In this document: piece after piece, positions 11,981-25,343 of the stretch | How the letters are laid out: each line of letters starts with the position of its first letter | Numbering within the stretch: position 1 is the stretch's first letter | DNA from: Patellaria atrata CBS 101060 | Lineage: Eukaryota > Ascomycota > Dothideomycetes > Patellariales > Patellariaceae | Assembly: GCA_010093705.1 (NCBI GenBank) | Contig: MU006103.1 | Span: forward strand, 615,124-679,123 | Direction of reading: 5' to 3' | DNA: 64,000 bases | Notes under the pieces: model-generated | The model's database searches: none | What the model saw: only the letters and a program-made list of their open reading frames with translations | Told to the model about the DNA's origin: nothing | Translations under genes and position numbers: made by a program

Positions 11981-12782
11981 CCAAGACCCAATTAAGGTAT
12001 AGAACTAAGGAAGTTCTAGATAGAAATAACGCTAAGACCAAGTACATGGCAGGGAGAAATCTCACATTACCATCGAAGAGGTCATTTTCGCATGGTGAGT
12101 CCCTCAGAGATCTCCTACCTTGGATGAAAGGGGTCTAAAACGGGGGAACCATTTGAGCGCACTATATCCACATGAGAGAAGCCCGGTCCTTTTGACGCAG
12201 AGAACGCTACAGAAATACCTATAACAGATACTACACAAGATTCTTGAATACCGATTCCCACGAGCCTTTGTCTCTGCGTGTTCGCCCATCCATTCCCCAT
12301 AATCCCATAGACCGGTAAACCGGTGGTGGCTGATGACTCTAAATTAGCGAAATCCCTGTAGGAAAGTCCTGAGTCCTAGATATAAAGCTGGAACAATTTG
12401 CAAGATAACCCGTGGGTTCCCTCTATAGAAACATAAGCAAGAAGTTCGGGATATTGAGGAGAGAAATTTGTGGATATGGAAGCTAAGTGGAAATACAAGC
12501 ACATCCTTCGTTCAAACTTAGCAATGAGAAAAGGCGATAAGGATATTGTGGTAAAGAGAGCTGGTTTTGACCTTGTTGGATCAGCCTCTTTTGTGCCGCG
12601 CGGAATTGAAAATTTGAGGGCTTGATAGGCATTTTGGAAACCCTTGGGCACTAAACCATCAGGTCACACAATCCATGATTGCAGATAGAAAGTGAGCTTA
12701 GAAGTTTAGTGAAACAGCATCATCTCCTAACCTTACATGGGACGTATAATGACGATTGAACCCTTCTAATTTCTCCCAATCA
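11981..12782. other. Intergenic region 3' of the FAD monooxygenase
   Basis: No gene is recognised. Short reverse-strand frames near 12104-12300 and 12376-12651 have no family signature. Confidence 0.4.
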
Positions 12783-15636
12783 CTATGAAAGCAAGAACGC
12801 GCCGAAGTAGCTCTCAAGAGCGTCTATGTCATCAGGAAGGGAGGAGGTACCGACCCAAAGGTCAGGACGCACAACCACGAGAGCGCCACTACTATGATTG
12901 ACACCATATGTAGTATGTGCATTTTCATCTGGTGCGCGGTCATCAAACACGACCGTGGCCGTCATTCGTAGTAAGTCTAACTCCACCTCGTCCATGAGAC
13001 CGACAGTCTCATCAGGAAGGCAGTTGAGCACGACCACGATGTTAAAGAAAGAGGAACCACCATACCGATGGTAAAAACTCTTGGTATTTCCAAGTACTTT
13101 CGCTGCGAATGACGAAACGTGCTGACGTACCTTTCCACGGAGGTTGGAGCCAAAGAGAACTAGATGGAAGAAACCTGCACCCTTCATCCTGTCATACAGA
13201 TATCCCGTCTCGTTTATTGAGAAACAAACACGAGGATTGGGCGCTCTAACACCGTTTTGGAGTTTAAGTGCACCGTGATCGGGTTGTATGGGAGAAGTGA
13301 TTACCGATGGATCAAAAGGTGCTTCGATACCGAGTAAAAATTGGCCGTTTCTCCCGAAGAAGCTGCCTAGGAACTTTAGATCCAGGGCCTTGTCTTCATC
13401 AAGGATGTTATGATCCCCGAAAGGTACATCGACGCCCAACATGGTTGTGCCGGTTCTATCAACGAATGTAGCCAGCTTTTTCAAGATTTCAGGAGTTAAA
13501 ATCTCGTCTGGATTAAGGTTGGCCACGGTTGGGTTAATCTTGAAGCCCTTTTTGGGTTGAAAATGTCCATTCGCCAAGGAAGTACCATTGACGGGCGGGT
13601 GCCCGTTGACCGGTGGTGTACCATTTTCACTTGGGTGACTGACATCATCTCCTGACTCTTTGGCTTCCATGTCAGATACACCATTTCGTCTACTGTTTCC
13701 AATTGGGTTGCTAGTCCCATTCGATTCTTCGTTGTTGTTCTCCAACATTTCATTCGATGTACCATTTTCAGTTGGTTTGTTGACTCCGTTTGCCGAGTGT
13801 TCTGATTTCCTTTCAGATACACCATTACTTGACGCACCTTTGGCTGCTGGTATGGATGAGCCATCAGTCATCATCATAGCACCCTTTTCTGGATTCCTTA
13901 GATCGACAATCGGTAATGAAGTATTGCACACAAAGCGGAGGTATTCCCCGGAAACTTCGATGATGCGACAAGCTTGCTCGTGCCTCTCGTGGTGATATGT
14001 TGGCATAATTGTATCGACAGATGCTTTTTCCTTACATACTAGGCCCATCTTCCAGGCCAGATTGCATGCATCCATGATAGAAGCGTTAAGACCGAAAGCG
14101 CCCATAACGCTATGAACGTGTCTGAGATAAAGAATAAGCTAAAAGATTCCGATATATTTGGGGACGGGGACTCACGCAGCATCCCCAACAAGATGTACCC
14201 GTTGATCTTTCGATGAAAATGACCGTGCAACACGTTCGGAAACTGCATATTCTGTCAGCCTTTGTGCATTAGGCGTAGCTTTCTGTCATACTTTTCCAGA
14301 TGGTAAACCAGCTCAAAGGAGCTCCAAACCTAACTTTGTAAGGTGCAAAAATCTTGTTTGTTTGCTCCAAAACCTCCTCGGGAGTGATAGAGTGAATACT
14401 GACTTTACCCCCAGTTTCAACAAAAGTTGGATCTCTAGCTTGACGGGATGCAGCAATGGGTCCTGTGTATGATACATCAAGTTGAGTGTATAACCTATTC
14501 AGCTCGTCAGAGTGAGTAAGATTTTGGGGATAATTCGTGAACAATGGTACCTGATGTATCCGTCTTCCCTGGGGATAATTACACAACCACCGTGCTCAGA
14601 GCTAATTACTGACCTAACTTACTTTTAGTAGGGTTAATCCAGATTTGAGAATTGAACCAACCCGAAGTTCCAAGCATGAGGATAGTCAGTTTCATATATG
14701 CAGTCCATGATTCCCCAATAGATGTCGGTACTGATGCCATCAAAAGGGATCGCTAAACTTTTGCGAATCTTACTAGTCCCGCCATCACTTCCAACGAGAA
14801 ACTTGGCACGGACTTCTTCTTCTTTCCCTGTACGTTGATTTTGAATTGTCACTCGCACTGGATGTGTGCCTCCGTCCTCCTCTACAGAGAAGTTGCTTAA
14901 TGTCGAACTTCGCTCTACTAGCATCCGATGGCGAAGTAAATCACGGATATAGATGCGCTCGATTTGGCCTTGGGTTACAATATGTAGACCTCGATACCTA
15001 GAATCGCTTTGATGGGATCGATTGAAGAATAATTTCTTACCGTCCTTATAAATTGCCGTGCGTTCAATCAGTGGTCCCTCTTCATGTACCTCTTGGGCCA
15101 GACCCCATGAGTTCAAAATCTCTAAAAACCGAGGTTGAACTCCATCCGCGCGACCAGCGATGAGAGGACCTTCGGCTTTATCTATAGAACGATCAGTATA
15201 TGTTCTAAACAAAAAAGATACGTCTGGGTTAGGCACCTACCAATTATGCGAAACGAGACACCTTGTCTGACCAAACTAAGAGCTACTTCAAGTCCACTAG
15301 GTCCAGCTATCTCCCGTCAGTACTGGAAGGGTCCATTAGCATTACATTCCACGCAACTAACGTACCTCCGCAAATCACGACGTCGACTTCCTTCGACGGA
15401 TTCCACCATTCAGGAACGCCATGGGGATCGTTAGTACCATCGTAAATCGTTGGCCAAGTGCGTAGAAGGTTAATTCCAAACTCATTGTGGCCCTCTGAAG
15501 TCACTATTTCCTTCCATGGCGGACATACATAGGAATCGTCATCTTCTTCATCTGTCAATTCACGCGCCCAAGGTGTACCCGCAGCGATCTCTCGGTAACC
15601 CCTCTCGTAGGTGAAAGCTTGCGTAGATTTAGCCAT
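12783..15636 (-). CDS. FAD-dependent monooxygenase, phenol 2-monooxygenase/PheA-TfdB type
   Basis: Seven exons (15636-15366, 15306-15241, 15181-14662, 14613-14551, 14494-14292, 14242-14176, 14121-12783) give 842 aa. Family motifs in order are VVICGAGPSGLEVAL (FAD Rossmann), GRADGVQPRFLEIL, SDGGTSKIRKSL, VHLVGDAAHVHSVMGAFGLN (second FAD motif) and a C-terminal thioredoxin-like domain ending VVVRPDLWVGTS. Related enzymes hydroxylate phenols using NADPH and O2, so ring hydroxylation of the polyketide is the likely role. It is longer than the usual 600-700 aa because of about 110 residues of Asn-Gly/Ser/Thr/Glu-rich low complexity (13545-13860) between the FAD and C-terminal domains. It is transcribed divergently from the O-methyltransferase, with a cluster motif between them. 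Confidence 0.9.
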
Positions 15637-15739
15637 GACAGCGCTTTGTTATTCAGACCGTAGTTTACTACCTGTATTTATCTATACTTTTCATGCAATG
15701 TCCATCGCATGTGGAAGCGCCACCAGTGCGAGCTGCGAA

Positions 15740-15749
15740 ACTCCGGTCC
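15740..15749 (+). promoter_or_regulatory. Cluster-wide motif ACTCCGGTCC, copy 3
   Basis: Exact motif in the 313-bp divergent promoter between the FAD monooxygenase (ATG at 15636, reverse) and the O-methyltransferase (ATG at 15950, forward). It lies about 104 bp from the former and about 200 bp from the latter. Confidence 0.6.
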
Positions 15750-15949
15750 TTCGCGGCACTCCGCCCTATGGAATCGACTCAAGGAGAATAAGATGTAAAC
15801 TGAACTCGGTCGGAACCCTGGGTCATTTCCCCGAGATTGACATTTGAAATAAAAAAAAGGGCGATAAAGCGTCGAGATCCCCATGATTGAAATTGTGACC
15901 ATGTGTTGATAGATAGCAGCACGTATCTTTGCACCTTAGACTGATTACC

Positions 15950-17741
15950 ATGGACTCCCAGAACGCGAAAACTCTCGCTGATCTCGGTCACCTCATTGCA
16001 GCATCGTTGAAGGTCCTTGATGGCCTTACGAAGCCCTCCAGTTTCGACCAGGAACTGAATGGTCGTGAGGTTACCCATAGCGACACTCCAAAAGGTATTA
16101 ACAAACACACACCAAACGGAAATGGAGAACACGACGACTCATCAAGCGGAACATTGAAACAAATTGAAAAGTCTTCACAACTCGGATCTGAAGAGTTTCC
16201 CACCAAAGAGATTTTTGATGTGCAAAGAAATCTTTTAGCTGCGGCCGGAAAACTTACGGAACTCGTTAGCTCGCCAAGCAATCGACTGCTTGAAGTTTCA
16301 TCACAATATTTTGAGGCGCGTGCTCTTCACGTTGTCGTTGACAAACGTGTTGCAGACATTCTCAATGCCGCCCATGGAGGGTGTATGGGTATCGAGACGC
16401 TGGCGACAAGAGTCGGCATAGAACCAGGCAAATTATGTACGTCTCAACATTGATAACATCCTCCACTTCGTCAAATAGTGCTGACAATAATTACAAGCGC
16501 GCATTATGCGATGCCTTTGTTCAATTCACATTTTCAATGAACCTACAGCCAACTCCTTCGCTAATAACAGGATATCGGCTGCGCTTATTCATAATGAGCC
16601 ACTTCGCGCCTATGTGATGCTCTTGTATGTCACCTGCATACCTCACTAGTTGCAGTTTTAAAGGATTCGAGGCTGATTCTTGTAGTGCTTTGGACCTTTA
16701 CAGCGCGTCAGATCATCTTCCTCGATATTTGAGCGATGAGAGCACAGGAAAGTCTTATGATGTGCAAAAAACCCCATTTCAATCTGCTGTCAACACTACC
16801 AAACCTCGGTGGGAATGGCTAGAAGAGAAAGTACCCGTGAAAACCATACTTGACGGTAATTGTGGCTCCTATGGCGCGTTCAGCGAATATCCCGGCCCGT
16901 TCGGGGATGAGCTAAAGCAGGCCGTGGATGGGAAATCCGATGATGAGCTTATCAGTCGACCCGAACATAAAATATTCGGCATGGCAATGCTCGGTGGTGG
17001 ACGCGTTTTTGGCACGGCGCATCTCTACGGTTCGTACCTCTACCATCAATTCCTCCTTCTTTCATAAAATGTGCTAAACTATCCTAGATTTTCCGTGGGC
17101 CGATCTAGGGAACGGAACGATCGTTGACGTGGGCGGTGGGGTTGGTACGTAAATCTCACACAAAGTTTTTTCAGTGCCCACAAATTCTAACATCATCTCA
17201 AGGTGGTTTCTGTCTACAACTTTCCCAAATTTACCCAGACTTGAACTTTGTGGTCCAGGATCGCGCTCCTGTGCTCGAACAAGCCAAGAACACCATCTGG
17301 CCCCGTGAGAACCCAGAAGCTCTGGATCGAGGGAGAGTAACATTCACCCCCCATAACTTTTTCGAATCTAACCCCGTCAAGAATGCTGATGTATACTGGC
17401 TCCGGTACATCATCCATGACTGGTCCGATGACTATTGCGTGGAAATCCTATCCGCGATCCGCGAAAGTATGGGTAGCAACTCCCGCATTCTGATTTGCGA
17501 TCAAGTTATGAATACAACTTTGGGTTCCCCCGAGCTAGAACCAGCACCAGCACCCCTACCAGCTAATTGGGGTTATTACACGAGATACTCGCATCAGCGG
17601 GATTTAGCTATGATGAGTATCATCAACGGTATTGAAAGGACTCCAAGCCAATTTGTGAACATCATTGAGCGGGCTGGCTTGCGACTACGGAAGATTTGGG
17701 ATTGTCGAAGCCAGGTTTCCATCGTTGAAGTCGTTTTGTGA
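15950..17741 (+). CDS. SAM-dependent O-methyltransferase, family 2
   Basis: Five exons (15950-16436, 16498-16624, 16686-17029, 17088-17144, 17203-17741) give 517 aa. Exon 2 restores the dimerisation-domain motif RIMRCLCSIHIFNEP and NNRISAALIHNEPLRAYVM. The SAM-binding loop is DVGGGVGGF (about residues 334-342). The general base is His at about 410 in LRYIIHDWSDD, with a following DQV motif. These enzymes methylate phenolic hydroxyls. The N-terminal 70 residues include a low-complexity Asn/Gly/Ser/Thr insertion (TPNGNGEHDDSSSG) resembling those of the monooxygenase and PKS. It shares a promoter with the monooxygenase and converges on the PKS. Confidence 0.92.
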
Positions 17742-18481
17742 ACCACGAGCTGACTTTACTTTCTATTGCATTATTAACTTAGTACAACTTGAAATGAATC
17801 AATGTCTCGATATCATGTTCAGCACGTAGCGTTTTTGGAAAGTTCTCGATGGTGATTCATATCAAAAAGACTAAATCTCTATTCTACTTTCATTGGTGAT
17901 ATCGCTATTCCCGTAACTGAGTATGGAACAAGGTTAATAATGCTGTTTTCCCACACACAATAAACACTTTCCTTTCCTGTCAGGTTTCTGGGACACCAAC
18001 TTGGGATGCTGGTATCTCAGAGCCGAGTGAACCTTAGCGGGACCGGAGTGACTTCAGGTAGGGGTTGAGGATTCCTCCTCCTAACGGAATAATAATACCG
18101 CACGCAAAAAACACGAGGACCATCAACCTTTGAGCGGTCGGGACAAAGTAAGCTACCCTAGATTGCTCAGTACATAGTATGGGTACGCAGAAGTCAAACC
18201 GCAAGTGATAGTATCACCTTGTTAACCCATAGTTTCATCATTTACGGTGAGCTCTTCCGTTGTAGATGGGAATCCTAGTACCTAACGTGGAATTTGGAGT
18301 TGAAATTCAATACAGAACAAATCGTAGACTTGGACTCGTATTGCCCTAACGACTGAAACTTCATTCCAAATCGAAACAATTGTTATAATTTTCCCGAGAG
18401 TTATTCTATACTTCTAATCGAGTTCTCCTGAGTATGAAGTCCTATTTGATTCTGATTCTCACTTACCCATCATGAGCGAAT
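17742..18481. other. Convergent intergenic region between OMT and PKS
   Basis: Holds the 3' ends of both genes and no coding signal. It contains a reverse-orientation cluster motif at 18040-18049, which is not in an obvious promoter. Confidence 0.5.
18040..18049 (-). promoter_or_regulatory. Cluster-wide motif ACTCCGGTCC, copy 4 (reverse)
   Basis: GGACCGGAGT on the plus strand. It lies in the convergent OMT/PKS region, about 300 bp past the OMT stop. It may be a chance match or a remote site. Confidence 0.35.
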
Positions 18482-21400
18482 TCAATTTAGGAGAGAATCT
18501 ACGGCCAACCTGAGGCTGTCAGAGAGACTCTCTACCTATACATGATCGTTAGCCTCGCCTACTGATCTATTCACTTATAATCTCCACTTACATTGTCAGG
18601 TGCAAAGAGACTAAAGTGATTCCCCTTGATGGGATAAACGGGTATTGGCTTTTTGATCAGCTGTTCCCAATCCGCGACATCCTGCATGCGAAACTCTCTG
18701 TCGGAAACAAACGGATACTCAACCCCGTACAACACAAGCGTATCCACCAGCTCAACGCATTGAAGCATCACGCATTCGAATCGCGCTGAACTCGCATTGG
18801 GCGTGTACTTCCCGAGCAGTCTAGCATTGCGTTTGAACTGAGCCTCCACACAAGACCTCAGCCTTTGCGTCTTCGGCGAACGAGCGGCGAATTTTGACGA
18901 GATCTGCTCTATGATTGTATCGGGTAGTGGATCGTGTTTAAGGGGGCTTGGACTATCAATCAACATTACTCCTCGGGGAGATCTTCCCTGAGCGCGAAGC
19001 TGGCGAGACACCTCATAGGCCAGAACGCCGCCAAAAGACCACCCTGGTTTAATTTTAGCTGTATTCTCTCTAAGATTTGCAGTTGGATGGCTTACCACCG
19101 AGAATAAAATCCTCCGCATCCATGAGCTTCGCACGTGCAATGCACTTTGTTGCAAGTTGCTCCAAAGATTGAATCTGATTGTCCATATTGTCGAAATCGA
19201 CGCTTGAAATACCAATGACACTGCAAGGGAGCTTTGAAATACGTGAATAGATGTTAGACATGCCGCTTCCATCATGGAAAAGATAAAGAACAGTCTGGGA
19301 ATGCTCGTTTCCCTGTAGTAAGGTAACGCATCGTGGTTCGTTGGGACTTGAATCCACATCATTCTCTTGGATCTTGAGAGGTTCTGTTAGTTCTATGGAG
19401 CAGTCCAAAAGTTGTGTAGTATCCATACTGTGACTTTCAACGAAACCTTCGTCAATGGGATGTGTAGAGTTTGATACCGAGACGTTGCCAATAATGAGTT
19501 TCTCTAGTTCTTCAATCGATATGGTGGAGATTATATTGTCGTTCGTATTGATATCTATACCGAATATCTCACGTAGCCCATGTTCAATTTCGATAGAAAG
19601 GAGAGAATCCACGCCTAAGGAATCAAGTGTGCAACGTTTGTCAACACCCGTAATTGAAAATCCGCAGGTCTTTTCGATGAAGATACGTAGATCCTCAACT
19701 CTAGGTCCTATATCTAAAGTGTTTGAAATCGTTGGCTTTCTAAATTCAGAGGGTGTTCGAGATGATGGAGCTGAAGTAAGCATGGAGTCGAGCTCGGGAG
19801 TCACCATGCCGCTTTTTGATCCGCTCTCGATAGAAGATTGGATAAGCTTGCATATGTCCATAACAGTAGTGCAGCTCTCTAGCATTTTGGTTGTATCCCC
19901 AAGTGTAGGATACTCCTCTTCGAGTTTATGTGCGATCTCAATGAATAAGAGCGAGTCAATACCCAGGTATTCCAGTTTAGTATTCTGACCGACCGTGCCA
20001 TCTAATTGGCACAACTCAGATAGAATATTCGATAGGGCGTGGAAAACCTCTCCTTGGGGTTGTTTTGAGATTTCGGCTAGTCTGGGAGCGTCAGATCCGT
20101 ACTGGTTATTGTCTTTGAGATTTGGGCTTCGGGCTTTGTCAGACCCCTTCACTTTGGTTGTTCCGTTCGTTTTGACAATCCCATCTGTTTCGACGGCTTT
20201 GATAGGTTTGATTGCTCCGTTGGTTCTGGTGTTCCGATGCGAGTGCTGAATGTTTGTTCTTGATGTATTGTGATTTGTCGACTCAATCGTACGGGCAAGT
20301 TGTGTTTGGAAGCCTTTTAAGCTCAAAATTTTGAAATGCATTCCTCGTACCGCGACGCGGACGTTATTCGTTGAATCGAGTGCGTACGCATCCGCTATCA
20401 AATGACCTTTTACGGCGTCAATCAAGCTACAGTACAATGTCAACTCTTGAGTGGGAAAAGAGCTTCCACGGGGAACAATCGCTTCTTCGACGCGTACGCA
20501 AATGCAAGCTTCAGCTGCGCTGACTTTGAGGTTGGCAATGAAACCTGCAGCGTGAAGAAGTGTGTCTACGAGCGGAGGTGGACTATTGAAGATTTCCTGT
20601 TCCAACATGGGCAATTTGAAATGTCCAAACCCCTCCAGCCCAGATGCGGCAATGCGTAGTTGCTTGATCGTCAAGAAAGGATCCGAATACTGGACTACGC
20701 GAGGAAATATAACGTCATATATCACCCTTGAGGAGAGAGACTCGACAAACTCCACGGATTTGAGTTGCCTATTAATCACGGACGACTGTCGAAGGAACAT
20801 TGTTGCAATATCCTCAGCTCGAGCCTGACCTAAGATACCCGTGCAGTGAAGATCCCCAGTACCGGAAGTGACGTTAAACGTCCCAGTCATTAGATTGTTC
20901 GTCGTAAAAACAAGCATGTGGCTGCCCTCTTGGTAAATCAAAGGCTTGTTAAACACAATGTCTTTGAAAACATTGAATGTTCCTGTAAAGTTTTGGGTTT
21001 CCAGGTCATTCGCCTGAGCTGCTAATTCCATGTACACGGAAGCCGGACATATCGGGACACCACCGACCGCATGTGATTTGATATAATCAGCCAGGGAAGA
21101 AACGGTAGTGTCGAATGTTCGTGTCCCGTCGGGTTGCGATACGCACGAACCCCTGAGAAAAGAGAAAGGAGAGAAAAACTTCCCAGTTCCCCTTGGCTCA
21201 TCTCGCTCAGGAGATAGATTGTTACTCCTTGGTTCTTGGTATGGAATAATGAATGTTGACGGCGATAAGGGGTAGTGAGGTAATTCTCCCAGGAATTGTA
21301 GGTCAGCTCCGCGGAATACTTCTGTCCATCGGATTTGTTGTCGATGAGTATATAGACTGCTTAAAGTAGCATTGATTGTGACCCAAGGCTCTTCGGACGG

Positions 21401-24400
21401 TCTCAGGGAAGGCAAAGCATTCGAAGCCTTATGGTTCAATGTCGCTTTCACCATGGGTAGTGCTATTGTTTCATCAGCAGTTGGAGACATTCTTGGGTTT
21501 ACACCACTTACTTTTTGGCGCCGGTCCAATCTCCAGAAATAAAAGTTCTTTCTCGGCCGCAAACTCTTCCACAGTTTTCAAAGCTGCAACGAAGTCAACT
21601 TTCTCTCTTGCATGTTTAACGAAGTTGGGAGGTTGGAGATCATCTTGTGTCAGAATTCTCCCAAGTGTGCTTGAAGCGATCGTAAATTCAGGGGCATGAG
21701 TAGTGATCGTTGATGCAAGCTCATAGAACGGCTCCAGGATAGGATCCAGTGCGCTAGAGTGAAATCCATATGTGACATCCAGTTGCTTAGTCTTTATCCC
21801 CATTGGCTTATTTTGGTATGCGAATTGCGACAGTGAACTCTTTGGTCCTGCAAGGACACAGTCCTCTGGGCTATTTATGCATGCAATACTAAGTTCTGGG
21901 TATAGTTCACTGTTCCTGGATAGAACTGACTCTAGCTTGGTGGATGACAGATGGCATGCCATCATACCAGACGATCCAGGTTCGCAGAGGTCATACATCA
22001 GCTCTGCGCGCTTTGCAACAAGGAATAGCGCATCGCGGAGGGAGATTGCACCAGCGACAGCCAGCATAGCGTATTCACCAAGACTGTCAATAACTATAGT
22101 AAGCTCTTGTTCCGTAAATATTAGAAATAGTACGCTCACCTGTGTCCAACAGCTATATCTGGATTTACACCAAATGACATCCACAATTTGGCGAGGGCGT
22201 ATTCCACTACAAAACAAGCGCATTGAGCGGTAACAGTTTTCTCAGCCAGAATTGGGTCATCTAATACATGCTCATTCTTAAGCATGCACGGCTCAGTCTT
22301 AGAATACCCGAGGTTTTCTAGTATTTCATCGCAAGTTCGGACTGCCTTTTGAAATACTGGAGCAGTTTCAAGAAGCTCTGAAGCCATTCCTTGGTAGATA
22401 CCTCCTTGACCGGAGAAGACGAATACTACAACCTTTTTCTTTGATCCATAGAAAGTGTCAGGGGTTTTGACTTTCTTAAGCTTGTCCAGAGCGCTTTCTA
22501 CACTGTCTGCGACAATCGAAAGGCGGATATCATCATACTCAATTCTTCTAGCACTGGCGGAGTAGGCTAAATCTCCGAAAAATAGATCCTTAGAAGCAAA
22601 TGCAAAGTCGTGATAGCTCTGAGATAACCTTTGAAAAGCGTCGACTGTCTTTGCAGAGATGTTTAAAAGGTAACTTGATCTGACAGTTGGGAAACGCCTT
22701 TTCATAGGCCGGATGGGCTCCTCCAAGATAAGGGCTGCATTTGATCCAGCAGCGCCAAAATTGTTCAAGAGTGCTCGTCGAGGACTCTGGGGCTGGGCTC
22801 TCCATGCGGTGAGTTCCCTTGGAATTACAATATTATACGTAGATAAATCTCCAAGCCGAGGATTCAGGGTTTCATGTGCAGCTTGAGGGGGGATCTGTTG
22901 CTCACGCATCATTAAAACCAGCTTTGCAAGTCCAGCTGCTCCAGAAGCTGCCTCCGCATGGCCTATATTACCCTTGATAGAGGATACATAGAGCGGGTTA
23001 CTGGGCTTTCGACTCCATCCAAAAGATGACTTTATGCTGTTGATCTCTGCGTGGTCACCTGCTTGAGTCCCTTATGATTGTTAGTTACAATTGAATTACG
23101 TTGCTTCAAAGTTGACTTACCGGTACCGTGCGCCTCTACTACGCTGATTGAGTCCGGAACAACTCCGTGTCGGTTGAATAATCTCTGAAAGAGTTTTGCT
23201 TGAGTAGTTGAATCGGGATATGTAATTGATTTAGAAGTCCCACATTGATTAACTTCAATTCCTCGAATGATACCGTGTATTCGATCTCCTTCCGCTATCG
23301 CATCACAGGCGCGTTTCAAGACAAATACACCGCATCCTTCAGCTCGACAATATCCATCAGCGGACGCATCAAATGGCTTGCACTGCCCTGAACTATTGAG
23401 GAAATGTGCTCGAGAAAGACCAATGTGCATCTGCTCTGTTCAGTTTTGGGCTCGAACTTTAAGTCGGTTTGCACTTACATCTGGACTCGATATTACATTG
23501 ACCCCCCCTGCTAACGCTGCTGTGCAATCTTTTGCTTGAAGTGACCGACAAGCTTGATACAATGCTATCATCGAGGAAGAACAAGCAGTATCGACTACCA
23601 CAGATGGACCTTCAAATCCGAACGCATATGAAATTCTTCCGCTAAGAAATGCCCGAAGGGTTCCTGTGCTGTAATAAACATCAATATTATCACGCGTATT
23701 GTCCACGTAGTCCCCAGTAGCCACTCCTACGTAAACACCGAATGAGTCTCTCTGGAATGTTGGGGTGGCATCCGGTGAATAACCAGCATCTTCCAATGCA
23801 TCCAAAGCCGTATGTAGGAGGTTCCTTTGTTGAGGGTCCATCGACTTTGCCTCACGAGGTGAGATCCGAAAGAAGCCGTTGTCAAAATCAAAAGGATTAG
23901 CCATAAAATTTCCATACTTTGATTTTGTGGTTCTTGAACCATCCCCTTTTTGGCTGTCGGGTTGATAGTAATCCTGTATGTTGAAACGTGATGATGGAAT
24001 CTGTATGCTGTCATTTTATTGTTAGGTCGTGTTCATGGAAGAATAATATACCTCTGAAACTACGTTTAGACCCTCCCTGATTGTATTCCAAAATTGCGAT
24101 TTCCCATTTCCAACAGGATATTTGATTCCCATGCCAATTATAGCAATATCATCCGGTGAAACTAACCTCTCAGAAACAGAAGTGCTGCTTAGAACGGTGA
24201 GACGTGGGTGCACAGTTGATTTCATGTTAAAAAGTAGAGATTTGGCATTCGGTTCGATGGCAATAATTCGATATGCGGAAGAGGTGTCACTACTTAGAAT
24301 ATTCTTTGCCTTTTGAAGCAGTGATATGGATACCATCTGCCACTCGACTTGTTTCATGAACATCGCGCTTAAAATAGCTTCCAATAGTGATGTCTTAATC

Positions 24401-25343
24401 GTATCGAAGAGCATATACTCTCCGTCAAGTGTTGATCTAATGGGCATTGCCAGATCTTCCCAGCATGGGAATTTGATGTTTCGTCGACGAACATCCTCGA
24501 TAATCTTTGTTCGGGTAATCCTTGAGACCTTATTGCCACCGTGATAATACCCATGCACATTTCCGGACCTTGTAGTTACAGACTTTGGAAGATATTCGAC
24601 TTTAAAGTGGTGTAGAGAGGGTCCTTGTCCACTCAGTGACAATGTCCTATCCGCTAAAACGGAAGCGATACATATAGGGAATTCAGGTTTCTGAACAGTA
24701 ATTAGTGATATGAAATAGAAAATGTGAGTAGGAATACTACCTCAGTTTGATTATATCTTTTCAGTACTTCATTCATCTCCTCCAAACCTAATCCTGAAAC
24801 AACCAGAGACCAGGGAAGGTCATTGGGGTTGTTATGACCCTGAGTCCTACTATTCTGGGCAACTCTTATACCTATCCAGAAGACCAGACGGAACCCTTCA
24901 ACAGCCCAACCGTGCAACTTTCCGTCCAAGAGTGCAGGGGATGCTGCTACCATAACTGCAGGTATAAGTCCGGAGCAAAGACCACTTACTTCATCGATAG
25001 TCCTATTCTGCTCATGTTGAGTACTGTTGTATCGCAAGTACTCTAACATCTGTTGAATATATAGGGCAGTGTTCTGGATGATCGGGTTTGATGAAAAAGA
25101 TTTTGAAGGGATCGCTAAGGAAAGAGGAGTCGTAAACGCGGAAAATATATCTTCCCCTAAGAGTAATTTCTCATCATCTTGAAGGCTTTGGATTTCCAAA
25201 ACGAACGCATCGAAACATGCTGAAAGGATGGTCTTCGCTTGTACCGATGAAGATATGAACTGATGAAGATCTTCTGATAGGCCTTGTGTGAAGAGAGAGG
25301 GTGAGCCCTGTCCAGCAAAAAGAATTGCGTCTCGTACTAACAT
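18482..25343 (-). CDS. Non-reducing polyketide synthase SAT-KS-AT-PT-ACP-ACP-TE
   Basis: Nine exons (25343-24741, 24690-24052, 24000-23479, 23430-23121, 23058-22140, 22083-21512, 21462-19096, 19043-18592, 18535-18482) give 2145 aa in one frame. SAT has GLCSG (Cys about 123). KS has DTACSSS (Cys about 554), VEAHGTG and [14 protein letters not shown] has GHSLGEY (Ser about 998, split by an intron). PT has [10 protein letters not shown] (His about 1319) and DTLLHAAGF (Asp about 1488). ACPs are LGIDSL (Ser about 1692) and LGVDSL (Ser about 1808). TE has GWSFGG (Ser about 1980). All catalytic residues are present and no C-methyltransferase or reducing domain is seen. It should make an unreduced aromatic acid. 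The PT-ACP linker is Asn/Thr/Gly-rich. The last intron (branch GGCTAACGAT) adds a C-terminus that a simple open frame misses. Confidence 0.95.

Noticed and set aside
12376-12651. 91-codon reverse frame 3' of the monooxygenase
   Set aside because: No signature; likely 3' flanking sequence.
13496-13995. Frames on both strands inside the monooxygenase last exon
   Set aside because: Shadows of the low-complexity coding insertion.
21463-21511. 20-bp intron at the PKS AT-PT boundary (ending CCCAAG)
   Set aside because: Too short for a fungal intron. A 49-bp intron ending ACAATAG gives a continuous family-like sequence instead.
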